Source: Prorocentrum cordatum
Taxonomy: Eukaryota > Sar > Dinophyceae > Prorocentrales > Prorocentraceae
NCBI GenBank assembly: GCA_963575745.1
Contig: CAUYUJ010003547.1
Location: forward strand, 1-62,000
Reading direction: 5' to 3'
DNA: 62,000 nucleotides
The position numbers were made by a program, and so were the translations under genes. Shown one piece after another: positions 1 to 9,930 of this stretch. The notes under the pieces were generated by a model. The model did not search any database. It saw nothing but the letters and a program-made list of their open reading frames with translations, and was not told where the DNA came from. How positions within the stretch are numbered: position 1 is the stretch's first letter; every line of letters begins with the position of its first letter.

Positions 1-164
1 GGGCAGTAGTTAGCACGGAATGGGTGGGATGGATGGCAGCCCCCCTCTTTTCGCACGGTTTTTTCACGCATGGAGGCGAGGGAACCCAAGAGGCCCCCAA
101 GAATGGCCAAGAGGACATCCAACCACATGAGTTTTCTATAGGAAACAAGGGGGCGCCAGCTCCC

Positions 165-545
165 CCCCCGGCACTTCAGGCTAAAGTGGATATGATGCAC
201 TTTTGTGGGCTGCCCAGGGGTCCCAAGCTCAGGAAAGGCGTTCATCGCCATGGTGGCGTCCGCGAACGAGAGCGGCCCTTCTGGCAGAGGCTTAATCTCA
301 GTCACCTCTAGCTTGAAGCCTTCGGGTGGAATAGATACCTTTCCTTCCATGGCTACGGCACACCCTGGCTCGCACACAAATCGCCTCGTAAGCCATGCCC
401 AGTTGACGCCGAAGAAGCCTGCATTGATGGCGGTAGCGTTGCACCCCCTTCCATTCGCCGCAGATCCAGCGGACTCTCTCCCCCTGATGTAGATGCAGAT
501 GGCGTCGTAGGCCGCGTCGTTGTTGGATTTCTCGGGCAAGGCCTC
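165..545 (-). CDS. Internal exon of an unrecognised minus-strand gene
   Basis: An open minus-strand frame of about 127 codons follows a convincing acceptor (GCCGCCCCAG then GAGGCC, boundary at 545). The translation starts EALPEKSNNDAAYDAIC and continues through a Cys-containing stretch (GCNATAINAGFFGVNWAW) and an EGKVSIPPEGFKLEVTEIK segment. I recognise no family. Directly before the acceptor lies CCATTATGTGCTAACT, the 3' terminal motif shared by other introns here, which supports the boundary. The exon's 3' end is approximate: the frame stays open to the window edge, but a further intron-end motif near 9-22 implies that an intron lies between about 165 and 1. This is the most downstream exon seen of the 1-13 kb minus-strand gene or genes. 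Confidence 0.55.
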
Positions 546-576
546 CTGGGGCGGCAGGGCGCCAGTTAGCACATAA

Positions 577-621
577 TGGAGGAGGAGGAGGAGGAGGAGG
601 AGGAGGAGGAGGAGGAGGAGG
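577..621. repeat. (GGA)n microsatellite
   Basis: An uninterrupted GGA tract just upstream (on the minus strand) of the intron-end motif at 567-579. It lies inside the intron before the exon ending at 545, together with the TA tract at 922-949. Confidence 0.95.
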
Positions 622-923
622 CCAGAGCGACCTCTTGGGCGGGGGGGGGCCCTGGGGGGGGTTGCTGGGCCCTCCCAGGGCCATACAGGGAAATGTTGGC
701 TTTTTGTTAGACGGCCACCAAACAGCTTTTCCCCGATGGCCCCTCCGACCCTGGCGCGCCTGGGCCCCTCTTGGGGCCTTCTTGGTGCCCCCAGGGGCCA
801 TCTTGAGCCCTTCTCGAGGCCCTCGTCGTTGTTAGAGGGCCCCCACGGGGGCTCCAAGAGGAGCCCAAGAAGGCTCCAACACTGCCACCAGGAGGAATCC
901 ACGGACCCCCCCCCTGGGGGAGT

Positions 924-954
<31 letters not shown>

Positions 955-1039
955 CAAGAGCGGGGCAAGTTCCCACGTCAGTCCTCGCAGTCCATATTCT
1001 CCGCCTCCTCCTCCTCCTCCTCCTCCTGCTGAGTGCTCT
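622..1039. other. Intronic spacer with G/C-rich repeats and a (TA)n tract
   Basis: No convincing exon. It contains degenerate copies of the GGGGCC/GTCTTGGGGCC repeat common to introns of this region, a (TA)n run at 922-949 and a (CCT)n run at 1003-1029. The short ORFs here are microsatellite artefacts. Confidence 0.6.
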
Positions 1040-1218
1040 GTTGCTCCCGGATCCTCTTCTTGGCGAGTGCAGCTTTGGAGGCGAGTGCAGCTTTGGAGGC
1101 TAGTCAGCCTATCCAAGCATTTGTCCAACTCGTGTATGGGATCGGTGACCGCGTTCGTGTGTAGCACTCTTCCCCTCGCGTGAGCACCCCTCGTCTCCAG
1201 CTTGACCTGATGAGCCAT
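1040..1218 (-). CDS. Possible small exon, unrecognised
   Basis: A minus-strand reading with non-repetitive composition (KLETRGAHARGRVLHTNAV, then PIHELDKCLDRL) follows a plausible acceptor (CATGGCTCATCAG). It contains a tandem 18-bp duplication (GCGAGTGCAGCTTTGGAG twice, about 1066-1101 on the plus strand). A GTAAGT followed by TCACAGAATG lies at about 1235-1250, but the sequence beyond it is microsatellite, so the exon structure is doubtful. No family is recognised. Confidence 0.25.
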
Positions 1219-1270
1219 GTGAAAAAGCAGGCCCTCATTCTGTGATACTTACCCACGCAGGGCACCGCGG

Positions 1271-1325
1271 AGGAGGAGGAGGAGGAGGCGGAGGAGAAGG
1301 AGTAAGGAGAAAGGTAGAGGGCGGA

Positions 1326-1369
<44 letters not shown>
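1271..1369. repeat. (GGA)n and (TA)n microsatellites
   Basis: A GGA tract at about 1271-1302 and a (TA)n run of about 40 bp at 1330-1369, both within a minus-strand intron. Confidence 0.95.
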
Positions 1370-1370
<1 letters not shown>

Positions 1371-1468
1371 GGGCCATCTTGGCCACAGCCGTTGCCATTT
1401 TTGGTTCCAGCCACGTTGGCTCAAGCCGTCTGGGCTGAAGCGATCTTGGCTCTCGATATTTGGTGCGC

Positions 1469-2187
1469 CAACCCAGAGGACCTTCACGGGTTTCTGGGCC
1501 ACGGGCTGCACGGAATCGTCGATTTGGAAAAAATCGATGCGAGAGCCACCGCCAAACACAATTCCAATCACCTCGGGGTCCACGAGCTGGAAGTCCGCCT
1601 GGAAGACCAAGTCTTCCTCGCAAACTGAGGCATCGTGGCAGCATCTAGCCCAGCCTATGATCTTGAAATCCGGGTGCCTCTCGAGAACTGTAGCTCCGTA
1701 GTCCATGCATTCCTGCACAGAGGGCGTGCTGAAGTCCTTGCTGCCGTCCAGAAACAGCAATACTTTCGCCACCCAGAGCTTACTCTTGGCGCTGGCCACG
1801 TGTAGGCCGTACAAGACAGCCATGAGCTTCTCGCCAGGCTGCTTCACTAACAAATCCTCCATGGCGCCCGTGGCGAAGCCCCCCACCACGAAGTCTGGAC
1901 GATTCTCGAGCGTGTGGGCGGGCCCTGGTTCCACTGGATCAAGCGTGGTTAAATGCTTCTCGGCATTGAAGAAAGTCTCTGTAATAACTTGCGTGGCCGC
2001 ATCGTCACCGATAGCGGGCGCGGCGGAGGCAGCGCTGCCACCACCCAGTCCTTGCATCTCCGCCACGAGGTTCAGGGATTTTGCAGCCATGAGGACTCCA
2101 ATGAGCTCATCCTTTCTTTTCGAGCCAGGCTTCCCACCTGCAGCCACGACCTCGTCAGCTAAAGCCTTCCGCGCGAGACAATCCAGC
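1469..2187 (-). CDS. Large exon, SAP-like start, unrecognised remainder
   Basis: About 240 open codons on the minus strand. The acceptor is clear (GCATATTCTTTGCAG then GCTGGATTG, boundary 2187). The exon probably ends before GCGCACC (GC donor, 1468), because after it the sequence turns into the repeat plus TA tract typical of introns here. The first 45 residues (LDCLARKALADEVVAAGGKP, then SKRKDELIGVLMAAK) resemble a SAP/LEM-type helix-helix pattern, but this is only a suggestion. The rest reads like a globular protein (LMAVLYGLHVASAKSKLWVA, VFGGGSRIDFFQID) without a family I recognise. It follows the AP2-like exon in the same direction, so it probably belongs to the same transcript. Confidence 0.65.
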
Positions 2188-2394
2188 CTGCAAAGAATAT
2201 GCTTTTGAGTTCCTGGGGCCCCAAGCAGCGCTGTCCGCGCATCTGTCGACAGGCGCGGAGATAGCACACAATGGAATGCGCGCCACAGGCACGACCCCCA
2301 AACAGCGCTGTCCGCGCACCTGTCAACAAGCACGCAGATAGCACACAATGGGCCAAAGGTCAAAGGCAAGTTCTCCCGCTTCGCCTGATCTCCT
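2188..2394 (-). other. Intron with two tandem introner-type 3' ends
   Basis: The minus strand shows CCATTGTGTGCTATCT twice (plus-strand complements at about 2266-2275 and 2335-2350). Each is followed by a CTGTYGACAG acceptor-like string and a related ATGCGCGGACAGCGCTG block. The real 3' end is TTTGCAG at 2188. The tandem copies look like one introner end nested in or duplicated within another. Confidence 0.6.
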
Positions 2395-3005
2395 CTGTCT
2401 GGAGCTCCTGCAAGCATGCCTTGGCCGTCTCCAGAGCGAGATCCTTCCCGCCGAACTGTATGTATTTGAAATGTCGTTTGATGCCCCACCGGGCCATCTT
2501 CAACACGAAGCCACTTTTGCCACGTTTGTCATATGACAGACCTTCTGGAAGTTCTTCGCTGGCCACCGCTGGCTGGGCTGGTGCTGTGGGTGGACTCACC
2601 ACGACCTCTACGCAGGATGTCACTGTCGCCAGCACCAGGATAAAGTTCCCCACGCACATCGAGTTGCCTGCGATGGCGTGGTGTGAACAGTCACAGAGAT
2701 CCAAATCAAGACGTGGTACGTTTGCCATCTCAGCACACTCGCTGTAGACGGGGAACATCAGCGAGTTCATTTTTTCCACGGCGGTGATCCACCGCCTGTG
2801 GTACGATGACCATATCCGCGGCGTGGCGTTGTGTCTGTAGCAAGGGAAGCCTCCATCTGCCCCAGACATCGTGTTGCGGAGCTCGGCGTTCTGCTGGAGA
2901 GCGAGCGCAGCCCGAGGGTCCGCCGCTGCTGGAATCCCATACTTATCCTGCCACAATTTCTCGTACGCGTCCAAGTTCTGCTGCTCGTACGCTGTGAGCC
3001 CAGTC
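2395..3005 (-). CDS. Exon with AP2-like DNA-binding domain
   Basis: About 203 codons on the minus strand after the acceptor CGCCTCCTACAG (boundary 3005). Residues near the start (TAYEQQNLDAYEKLWQDKYG) look helical, followed by an SYHRRWITAVEKMNSLMFP segment. The last 50 residues (LPEGLSYDKRGKSGFVLK, then YIQFGGKDLALETAKACLQ) have the strand-strand-helix layout of AP2/ERF-like domains: a YDK...W-type start, a central basic stretch and a terminal amphipathic helix. AP2 domains are common in dinoflagellates and apicomplexans. The match is by pattern only. The 3' boundary is approximate (a stop follows within about 15 codons). Confidence 0.55.
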
Positions 3006-3130
3006 CTGTAGGAGGCGGGGGCACTGCTTTTCCTCCCCACCCACAGCAACTCGTCCCCCCTCCCCACCGCACGCTCTGTGCTGCCAGTGTCGTCTGGCCA
3101 CGCCCATTGTGTGCTATCTGTTGGTTGCGC
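3006..3130 (-). other. GC-AG intron with 5' introner motif
   Basis: The donor is GCGCAACC at 3130, followed within 15 nt by AGATAGCACACAATGG. The acceptor is CTCCTACAG. At 125 nt it is short, with one terminal motif only. Confidence 0.6.
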
Positions 3131-3484
3131 CCGACGTGTCCTCCAGTCCGAAGCACTGGCCGCCGTCCCAGTAGCAGCAAGTTTCTTGAACTCGTGGGCA
3201 AGGGCGGGCTCGCTGCCCTCGCACCAGAGATCGCCATAGGGCGTGTCCACGCCCCTGACCGACTTCACGAGGTAGTTGTACACGTCTTCGATCGAGTCGA
3301 TAATGTTGTGACGCTCCTTGTGCACGAATATTGACACTAGCCGCTCTCGGTGAAGTCCAGAAATGCCGCAGTCAGCGGGCTTGACTTTCAGGCGGAAGCG
3401 CGTGTACGTGCTACTCAGGAAAGACAGCATACTCTCGTCGTCGAACTCCAGCTCGAACGTCAGCGGCAGCACGTTCGTCGGGTC
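3131..3484 (-). CDS. Exon of the minus-strand gene, unrecognised
   Basis: An open minus-strand frame of 118 codons that begins DPTNVLPLTFELEFDDESML and includes CGISGLHRERLVSIFVHKER and DSIEDVYNYLVKSVRGVDTP. The acceptor is CCCTGTCGAG and the donor GCGCAACC. The composition is that of a folded domain, but I recognise no family. It sits between two introns carrying opposed copies of the same terminal motif (AGATAGCACACAATGG at its 3' side, CCATTGTGTGCTATCT at its 5' side), so the exon itself is framed by inverted repeats. Confidence 0.65.
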
Positions 3485-3931
3485 CTCGACAGGGGTTGCG
3501 AAAACGTTGGAAACTATCCCACGCACTAGATAGCACACAATGGCCACGCCACTATGGATTCCCGATGGATTCCTATGAGCCTTATGGCTGCCCTGGGATG
3601 GCTCCTGGTGGGCTCCTGGGAGGCTCCTGGGTATATAGGCTCCTGGGATGCTCCTGGCAGGCTCCTGGGATGCTCCAGGTGAGCCGACGGCGACAACGAC
3701 CACCCCCAACGCCCCGCCCAGGCAACCCCTCCCCCTTGACCCGGACCACGACCACGACGACTCCCGACCGCGACTTGAGGCCGGCATGGGTCCTGGACAA
3801 GGGCTGCGAGAACGTTGGGAAATATGCCACGCACTAGTCAGCACACGATGGCAACGCCACGATCTGAAAGCACAAGCAACGCCGATCTCCCCCGACCTCC
3901 ATAATGTGCTATCTATGTGGGCCCCTTGCGC
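3485..3931 (-). other. Introner-like GC-AG intron with inverted ends
   Basis: The 5' end is GCGCAAGGGGCCCACATAG followed by ATAGCACATTATGG (3931-3902). The 3' end is CCATTGTGTGCTATCT, then a TTTCCAACG block and CCTGTCGAG. A second, diverged 3' end (CCATCGTGTGCTGACT, then a TTTCCCAACG block) lies inside at about 3790-3856, so one element appears nested in another. Known dinoflagellate introners are transposon-like introns with terminal inverted repeats; the assignment here rests on the matching ends. Confidence 0.65.
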
Positions 3932-4315
3932 CCCTTCTCTCGTCTAGACCCCCCTCTCCCCTGGCTGGGACGTGCCATGGGAAGCCTGCTCCTGGAACTG
4001 GACATCCCTGGTTCCCCCCCCATCGGCCCCTCTTAGTGTCCTCCCCTCCATTTAATCCCTGCATATCCTGGTGTTTAAGCTGATTCCCCGCCTTGCTCCA
4101 CGCGACGCACGCAGTGCCAGTGGTGTCCACGAAGGCGGTCGGCCTCGAGCAAGACCTGGTGGGGTGCCGAAGGCACGGCGCTTTCGAGAGGATAGGAGCG
4201 TCGGCGAGCAACCTCTTGACCTCCTCGAAGGGCTCGTCTAACGTCTGGTGATGCTCGTGCGCTCGCTTCTTCACCGACTGGGGAAGGAAATGCGTCATGT
4301 CCTTGAACATGCAGC
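3932..4315 (-). CDS. Exon of the minus-strand gene, unrecognised
   Basis: 128 codons on the minus strand. The acceptor is CTTTCCTGCCAG (4316-4327) and the exon begins GCTGCATGTTCAAG. The translation (MFKDMTHFLPQSVKKRAHEH, then EEVKRLLADAPILSKAP and TAFVDTTGTACVAWSK) is non-repetitive and globular in the first 80 residues and Gly/Arg-rich afterwards. The donor is GCGCAAGG. I recognise no family. The upstream intron contains a 118-bp foldback immediately before the acceptor. Confidence 0.65.
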
Positions 4316-4352
4316 CTGGCAGGAAAGCGCAAACGAAGCGTCGGAGCCTTCG

Positions 4353-4470
4353 ACACCAGTCCTGTCAGGCAAATGTTGGCTCAGGTTTTGGTGTGTACCC
4401 CTTCCTGGGCCAGGCCGAGAAGGGGCATGCGCCAAAACTTGGGCCAGCATTGGCCTGGCAGGACTGGTGT
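4353..4470. repeat. 118-bp foldback (inverted repeat) in intron
   Basis: The left arm starts ACACCAGTCCTGTCAGGC and the right arm ends CCTGGCAGGACTGGTGT. The arms are about 50 bp, imperfect, and meet around CCTTCCTGGGCCAGG. It lies 40 bp from the acceptor of the exon beginning at 4315. Confidence 0.8.
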
Positions 4471-5700
4471 TGGTGTATACATCCCCTGCTCCTATATATC
4501 GATGGCGATTGACGGCCTGAAGAATGCCCCGCGATTGATTGCCCCGAGAGGGCCACGGGAGGGCCGAAGAGGGCCCGACAGTTAGCACAGAATGGAGCAC
4601 CTGACCCCATCTCCTCCTCGAGCGCTCCCCCAGGAACCCGTGGGGCCTGGGAAATTGTTGACGCTTCGCGTATCCCCACCAGCCCATCCAGAAACGATGC
4701 TCAGGGGAGTTAAGGTGATCAGGGAAGTCGGGGAGCATGCAGAATAACAAAGGGCGGGGGAAGCTGTCACAGACCCCGAGAGGGGGAGGATGGAAGAGGA
4801 GTCGTCGTCGTCGGAGGAGGAGGAGGAGGAGGAGGAGGGGGAAGAGGAGGAGGAGGAGGAGGAGGAGGAGGACGGGAAGGAGGAAGAATCGGAGGAGGAG
4901 GAGGGTAGAGACGAGGAGGAGGGGGGAGGGGGAAAGCGGAGGTGTCTACGGGAAAGGTTCCTTGGCGGTTCTTTTTGAAGCGCAGCCTCTATTTTTTGCA
5001 GAGTGTTCAGCGGGGCATGCTTTCTGGGGCGTCTGCTTTTTTTTGGTCAGCCTGTGCGTGGGGCTCTTCTTGGGCGCCTCTTGGGACCCTCTTGAGGAGC
5101 TCTGGGGAGCCTTCGGGGCGCTTTTGGGGCCATCTTGGAGGGAGTCGATCAAACAAGAGGGGGGGTTTAATTAGCGCCCCCCCTCGGAAGCCCCTAAAAT
5201 CGCCTCTTGGACCCCTCTTGGAACGCTCTTGGAGTGCTCGTGGGCGCTCTTGGGGCCGTCTTGGGGCTCTTTTGGGGCTCTCTTGGGGCCCTCTTGGGCC
5301 ATCTTGGAGCCATCTCCAGGCCTCGGATGGCCATCGGAAGCGAAAAGGCGAGAAAGCAAAAATCATTGAGTTTCCTTAGGTTTTGGGACGATTTTGGCCT
5401 CTTCGGGGCCTCCTTGGGGAGCTGTTTGGCCACTTGGAGTTTTCTTGGGGCCGTCTTTGGGCTTCTTGGAACCATCTTAGGAGCCATCGTGAGCGATCTT
5501 GCGCTATCTTGAGCCATCTTGGAGCTCATCTTGGGTTCTCTGAGGCGCTCTTGGAGCCGTCTTGGGCCATCTGGGACGCTCTAACTACCCGCGGCCCCCC
5601 CGTCCAGGTCCAGGGGAGGGGGTAGGGGGAGGGGTAAACCCCTCTCCAAGGGGGAAGAGGGAGGGGTGGAAGAGGATCTGCTCTAGACCACCTACGCCCA
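4471..5700. other. Intron or spacer with GGA tract and G/C-rich repeats
   Basis: This 1.2-kb stretch shows no convincing exon. It has an intron-end motif (TTAGCACAGAATGG, plus strand, 4576-4594), a long (GGA)n/(GAA) tract at about 4796-4935, and many diverged copies of a TTGGGGCC(A/G)TCTT repeat between 5050 and 5580. The small ORFs are repeat shadows. Confidence 0.6.
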
Positions 5701-5900
5701 GAGGGCTGGTGGGATTCCCATGGAGTCCCTGCAGGCACGGCAGGTGCTTGTCGCAGCAGGACACGGTTTTCACTCGCATTTTCGGGAGCTCGGAGTGCTT
5801 CTCCAATGCGGCAGAGAGCATGCTGCCCGCAACTTCGGCAGCTCCTGCGCCCGAGCAGAAGCTCCGAAGACTCCCGTCCTCGTGCGTCCACATCGCAGAC
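5701..5900 (-). CDS. Probable short exon, unrecognised
   Basis: About 66 codons on the minus strand after the acceptor CACCCCTGCGAG (boundary 5900). The translation is AMWTHEDGSLRSFCSGAGAA, then SMLSAALEKHSELPKMR and VSCCDKHLPCLQGLHGNP. A GC donor (GCGTAGG) follows. It is preceded by a TA/GA/GGA microsatellite inside the intron. The frame was chosen because its composition resembles the neighbouring exons. No family is recognised. Confidence 0.45.
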
Positions 5901-5918
5901 CTCGCAGGGGTGTGTGTA

Positions 5919-6155
5919 TATGTATATATATATACACATACATATTGAGAGCGAGAGAGAGAGAGAGAGAGAAAGAGGGAGAGAGAGAGAGAGAGAGAGA
6001 GAGAAAAACAGAGAGAGAGAGAGAGAGGAGAGAGAGGAGGAGGAGGAGGAGGAGGAGGAGGAGGAGAGGAGGAGAAGGAGGAGGAGGAGGAGGAGGAGGA
6101 GGCGGAGGAGGAGGAGGAGGAGGAGATGTGTGTGTATATATATATATATATATAC
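5919..6155. repeat. Compound (TA)n-(GA)n-(GGA)n-(TA)n microsatellite
   Basis: TA at 5919-5942, GA at 5946-6040, GGA at 6035-6125 and TA again at 6129-6155, all in one intron between the ASCH-like exon and the exon at 5900. The 6156-6630 flank carries GGGGCC/TCTTGG repeats typical of introns here. Confidence 0.95.
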
Positions 6156-6654
6156 GTGGAACTCAATGTGTTTTGCCTCGTGGGGCCCTCTTGCGGATGC
6201 TACATAGCCCTCTGGGGGGCTCTTGGGGCCTCTTGGAGGCCCCTTGGGGCCTCCTGGGGGCATCTTCGGGCGGAAGGCTCGGATGTTCGGTTCGCGTTCC
6301 CTCTTTTGGGCCCCATCTTGGGGCCGTCTGGGGCGCTTCGTGGGCCGTATTGGGGCTTTCTTGGGGTGTCTCGGGGCCCTCTTTGAGGGCTCTTGAGCCG
6401 TCTTGGAACGATCTTTGGGGGCCCTACCAGGACCTCCCAAGCGTTGTGCTTGCAATCCCCGCGTGCCGTTCTCGATCCCGAGAAAGAAGCGCGTCCACAG
6501 CCCGACGTGCCAGTGTAAATTGCTGGGGCCAGTTGGTGCCGTCGCGCAGTCTCGGGCAGCAATCCGAGAGCAAACGACGTTTTGCCGACGTCCCTTCAGG
6601 TTGGCCAGCGCCCTTCCACGTCCACTGCGTGCTGTTGTAGAAGCACGGCTGCAC

Positions 6655-6978
6655 CAACTCCACACATATGAGCATTGATTGGTCGGCGAACATTTCTGTG
6701 TAGTCGGCTGAACTGGGGTCCGGGGCTAGATTGGGAGGCACGTCGCACGGGCGGATAAGACTCACGTTCTTGACCTCGAACCCTGCTGCTGGATCTGTCC
6801 TTTTGTACCCGTTTCGGAGGACGATCCTACTCACATGTGGTTTACCCCATGGCATCAGCCGCTTGCGGTAGTACTCCGAGTCCCTCCTGAACTCGCAAGA
6901 TTTCGACCCCTCGACTATCATTTTCAACCAATGCTGCTTGATCGGCAGAACGTAGACGCCAGCAGGCAGCGGCCCCGT
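6655..6978 (-). CDS. Exon encoding an ASCH-like domain
   Basis: 108 codons on the minus strand. The start is fixed by an intron end, CCATTCTGTGCTAACT then CCTCCCTGACAG, with an in-frame stop just upstream (TGA CAG). The translation begins TGPLPAGVYVLPIKQHWLKM and continues IVEGSKSCEFRR, the signature of ASCH/PUA-like domains (a strand, then W...I..G.K..E.R). It ends near MLICVELVQP. ASCH domains bind RNA or nucleosides; that role is inferred from the family. The exon probably ends at a GT donor (GTGCAG, 6654), followed by CAGCACGCAGTGG, a diverged introner 5' motif. Confidence 0.6.
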
Positions 6979-7470
6979 CTGTCAGGGAGGCGGCAGTTAG
7001 CACAGAATGGGCAGGGAGGCGGTCAGCCCTCCTCCCACCCCTCCCCTCCGTTAATTTGTTTGCTTCGAGCGATCCCCCACGCGATCCTTGCTCCTCGAGG
7101 GCGCGAGGCGGGATTCCCAGGACTCTCGGGGACTCTCGGGGACTCGGGGCAACTTGGGGTCTGGCGGCCGCGGTATATATGTGTGGGGTGGGGGTGTGGC
7201 GGGGGGGGTCTGTTCTAAGACACCTAACAACCCCAACCTGTCGGGTGGGGGAAAACACAATCAAGAAACTCGGTCAAGAGGGGGGGTCCAGGGCAAATGT
7301 GCTCAAAATCGGTCCCCATACCAATCCCGTTGGCCAACCGACGCAGTCTTTCACTCCAGATCCGCTTTCGATTGCCCCAGGGCCCGAAAGCGGCCCCCAG
7401 AGGCCGAGAACAACGAAAAGCCGCCTCGAACCAGTGGTGGACCACCTCAGCCCCTCAGCCCGCATTTCAC

Positions 7471-7647
7471 GTTCTCCCCGCCCTGTCTCCTCGACGATGG
7501 CCGCCTCCGAGGGGACGATGGCCGCCTCCGAGGGGTGCGGCCCTTCGAGCTCGGGCGTGGCCGTACCCTCGTGGCCCAGGCAGCCCTCCTCGGAGGCCCC
7601 GGGCTCCAGCTGCCCCTTGGAGGCGCCCGCCCCTCCAGGTGCTCCTC
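7471..7647 (-). CDS. Tandem exon copy 1 (acidic segment)
   Basis: Minus-strand exon between the acceptor CCCCTGCTCGCAG and a GTGAAA donor. The favoured frame is Gly/Ala/Glu-rich (GAPGGAGASKGQLEP, PSEAAIVPSEAAIVEETGRG) and includes a duplicated PSEAAIV. It resembles the exon at 11709-11884, which shares the GAGGAGACA...CGGGGA end and the GTGAAA donor. It is low-complexity with no recognised domain. The coding status is inferred from the conserved splice-site layout. Confidence 0.4.
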
Positions 7648-7744
7648 CTGCGAGCAGGGGGCGCCCACTAGATGGCACGCAATGGCGGCAAGACTTCCCA
7701 GCCCTCCTCTGCCCCTCCCCTCTTTGCACCCTGATCGGCCCCAT

Positions 7745-8010
7745 CTGGCTTGGGCCGTCTTGGAGCGCTCTTGAGCCGTCTTCAAGGCCTCGTGGACCTC
7801 TCCCGGGCCGTCTTGGGCGCCTCTTGGGCCGTCTTGGGGCCCTCTTGGGCCGTCTTGGGGCCCTCTTGGGCCGTCTTGGGGCTCTCCCGGGCCGTCTTGG
7901 GCGCCTCTTGGGCCGTCTTGGGGCCCTCTTGGGCCGTCTTGGCGCCCTCTTGGTCCGTCTTGGGGCCCTCTTGGGCCGTCTTGGGGCCCTCTTGGGCCGT
8001 CTTGGGGCGG
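7745..8010. repeat. 21-bp minisatellite (GGCCGTCTTGGGGCCCTCTT)
   Basis: About 12 copies of a 21-bp unit. Shorter arrays of the same unit lie at about 8940-9100, 10030-10206 and 11135-11312 in the other tandem units. The unit length is a multiple of three, so it yields artefact ORFs reading GRLGALL. Confidence 0.9.
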
Positions 8011-8201
8011 AGGGCGCCAGCTAGATAGCTCGCAATGGCGGCAAGACTTCCCAGCCCTCCTCTGCGCCTCCCCTCCTTGCACCCTGAGCGCCTCCTCCCT
8101 CCCCCCCTCCCCTTCCGACAACCTGCGAGCGGGGGTTCGGGCGTGCCCGATGCATAGATTATATAGCAGGCCCCCGAGGATGGGCAGCAATAGGGGGGCA
8201 G

Positions 8202-8287
8202 GGCTCTCAGGGCCCCTGGGTGTTCTTAGGAGGGTTCTCAGAAGGTACGGAGAACTCTTCTAAGAACCCCCTGGGGCTCTGAGAGCC
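8202..8287. repeat. 38-bp hairpin of the tandem unit
   Basis: Arms GGCTCTCAGGGCCCCTGGG... and ...CCCTGGGGCTCTGAGAGCC, about 38 bp each with a 10-bp loop (AGAAGGTACG) and few mismatches. It recurs at each unit boundary. Confidence 0.85.
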
Positions 8288-8664
8288 ATGCCCCCACGAG
8301 GCGGGATTCCCAGGACTCGGGGACTCTCGGGGACTCTCGGGGCATGTTGGTGTCTGGCGGCCGCGGTATATATGTGTGGGGTGGGGGTGTGGCGGGGGGG
8401 GGTCTGTTCTAAGACACCTAACAACCCCAACCTGTCGGGTGGGGGAAAACACAATCAAGCAACTCGGTCAAGAGGGGGGGTCCAGGGCAAATGTGCTCAA
8501 AATCGGTCCCCATACCAATCCCGTTGGCCAACCGACGCAGTCTTTCACTCCAGATCCGCTTTCGATTGCCCCAGGGCCCGAAAGCGGCCCCCAGAGGCCG
8601 AGAACAACGAAAAGCCGCCTCGAACCAGTGGTGGACCACCTCAGCTCCTCAGCCCGCATTTCAC

Positions 8665-8841
8665 GTTCTCCCCGCCCTGTCTCCTCGACGATGGCCGCCT
8701 CCGAGGGGACGATGGCCGCCTCCGAGGGGTGCGGCCCTTCGAGCTCGGGCGTGGCCGTACCCTCGTGGCCCAGGCAGCCCTCCTCGGAGGCCCCGGGCTC
8801 CAGCTGCCCCTTGGAGGCGCCCGCCCCTCCAGGTGCTCCTC
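8665..8841 (-). CDS. Tandem exon copy 2 (acidic segment)
   Basis: Nearly identical to the exon at 7471-7647, with the same acceptor and GTGAAA donor, in the second unit of the tandem array. Confidence 0.4.
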
Positions 8842-9290
8842 CTGCGAGCAGGGGGCGCCCACTAGATGGCACGCAATGGCGGCAAGACTTCCCAGCCCTC
8901 CTCTGCCCCTCCCCTCTTTGCACCCTGATCGGCCCCATCCGGCTTGGGCCGTCTTGGAGCGCTCTTGAGCCGTCTTCAAGGCCTCGTGGACCTCTCCCGG
9001 GCCGTCTTGGGCGCCTCTTGGACCGTCTTGGGGCCCTCTTGGGCCGTCTTGGGGCCCTCTTGGGCCGTCTTGGGGCCCTCTTGGGCCGTCTTGGGGCGGA
9101 GGGCGCCAGCTAGATAGCACGCAATGGCGGCAAGACTTCCTAGCCCTCCTCTGCGCCTCCCCTCCTTGCACCCTGAGCGCCTCCTCCCTCCCCCCCTCCC
9201 CTTCCGACAACCTGCGAGCGGGGGTTCGGGCGTGCCCGATGCACAGATTATATAGCAGGCCCCCGAGGATGGGCAGCAATAGGGGGGCAG

Positions 9291-9376
9291 GGCTCTCAGG
9301 GCCCTTGGGTGTTCTTAGGAGGGTTCTCAGAAGGTACGGAGAACTCTTCTAAGAACCCCCTGGGGCTCTGAGAGCC
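9291..9376. repeat. 38-bp hairpin of the tandem unit
   Basis: Second copy of the hairpin at 8202-8287. Confidence 0.85.
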
Positions 9377-9753
9377 ATGCCCCCACGAGGCGGGATTCCC
9401 AGGACTCGGGGACTCTCGGGGACTCTCGGGGCATGTTGGTGTCTGGCGGCCGCGGTATATATGTGTGGGGTGGGGGTGTGGCGGGGGGGGGTCTGTTCTA
9501 AGACACCTAACAACCCCAACCTGTCGGGTGGGGGAAAACACAATCAAGCAACTCGGTCAAGAGGGGGGGTCCAGGGCAAATGCGCTCAAAATCGGTCCCC
9601 ATACCAATCCCGTTGGCCAACCGACGCAGTCTTTCACTCCAGATCCGCTTTCGATTGCCCCAGGGCCCGAAAGCGGCCCCCAGAGGCCGAGAACAACGAA
9701 AAGCCGCCTCGAACCAGTGGTGGACCACCTCAGCCCCTCAGCCCGCATTTCAC

Positions 9754-9930
9754 GTTCTCCCCGCCCTGTCTCCTCGACGATGGCCGCCTCCGAGGGGACG
9801 ATGGCCGCCTCCGAGGGGTGCGGCCCTTCGAGCTCGGGCGTGGCCGTACCCTCGTGGCCCAGGCAGCCCTCCTCGGAGGCCCCGGGCTCCAGCTGCCCCT
9901 TGGAGGCGCCCGCCCCTCCAGGTGCTCCTC
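9754..9930 (-). CDS. Tandem exon copy 3 (acidic segment)
   Basis: Nearly identical to the exon at 7471-7647, in the third unit. Splice sites are conserved. Confidence 0.4.
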
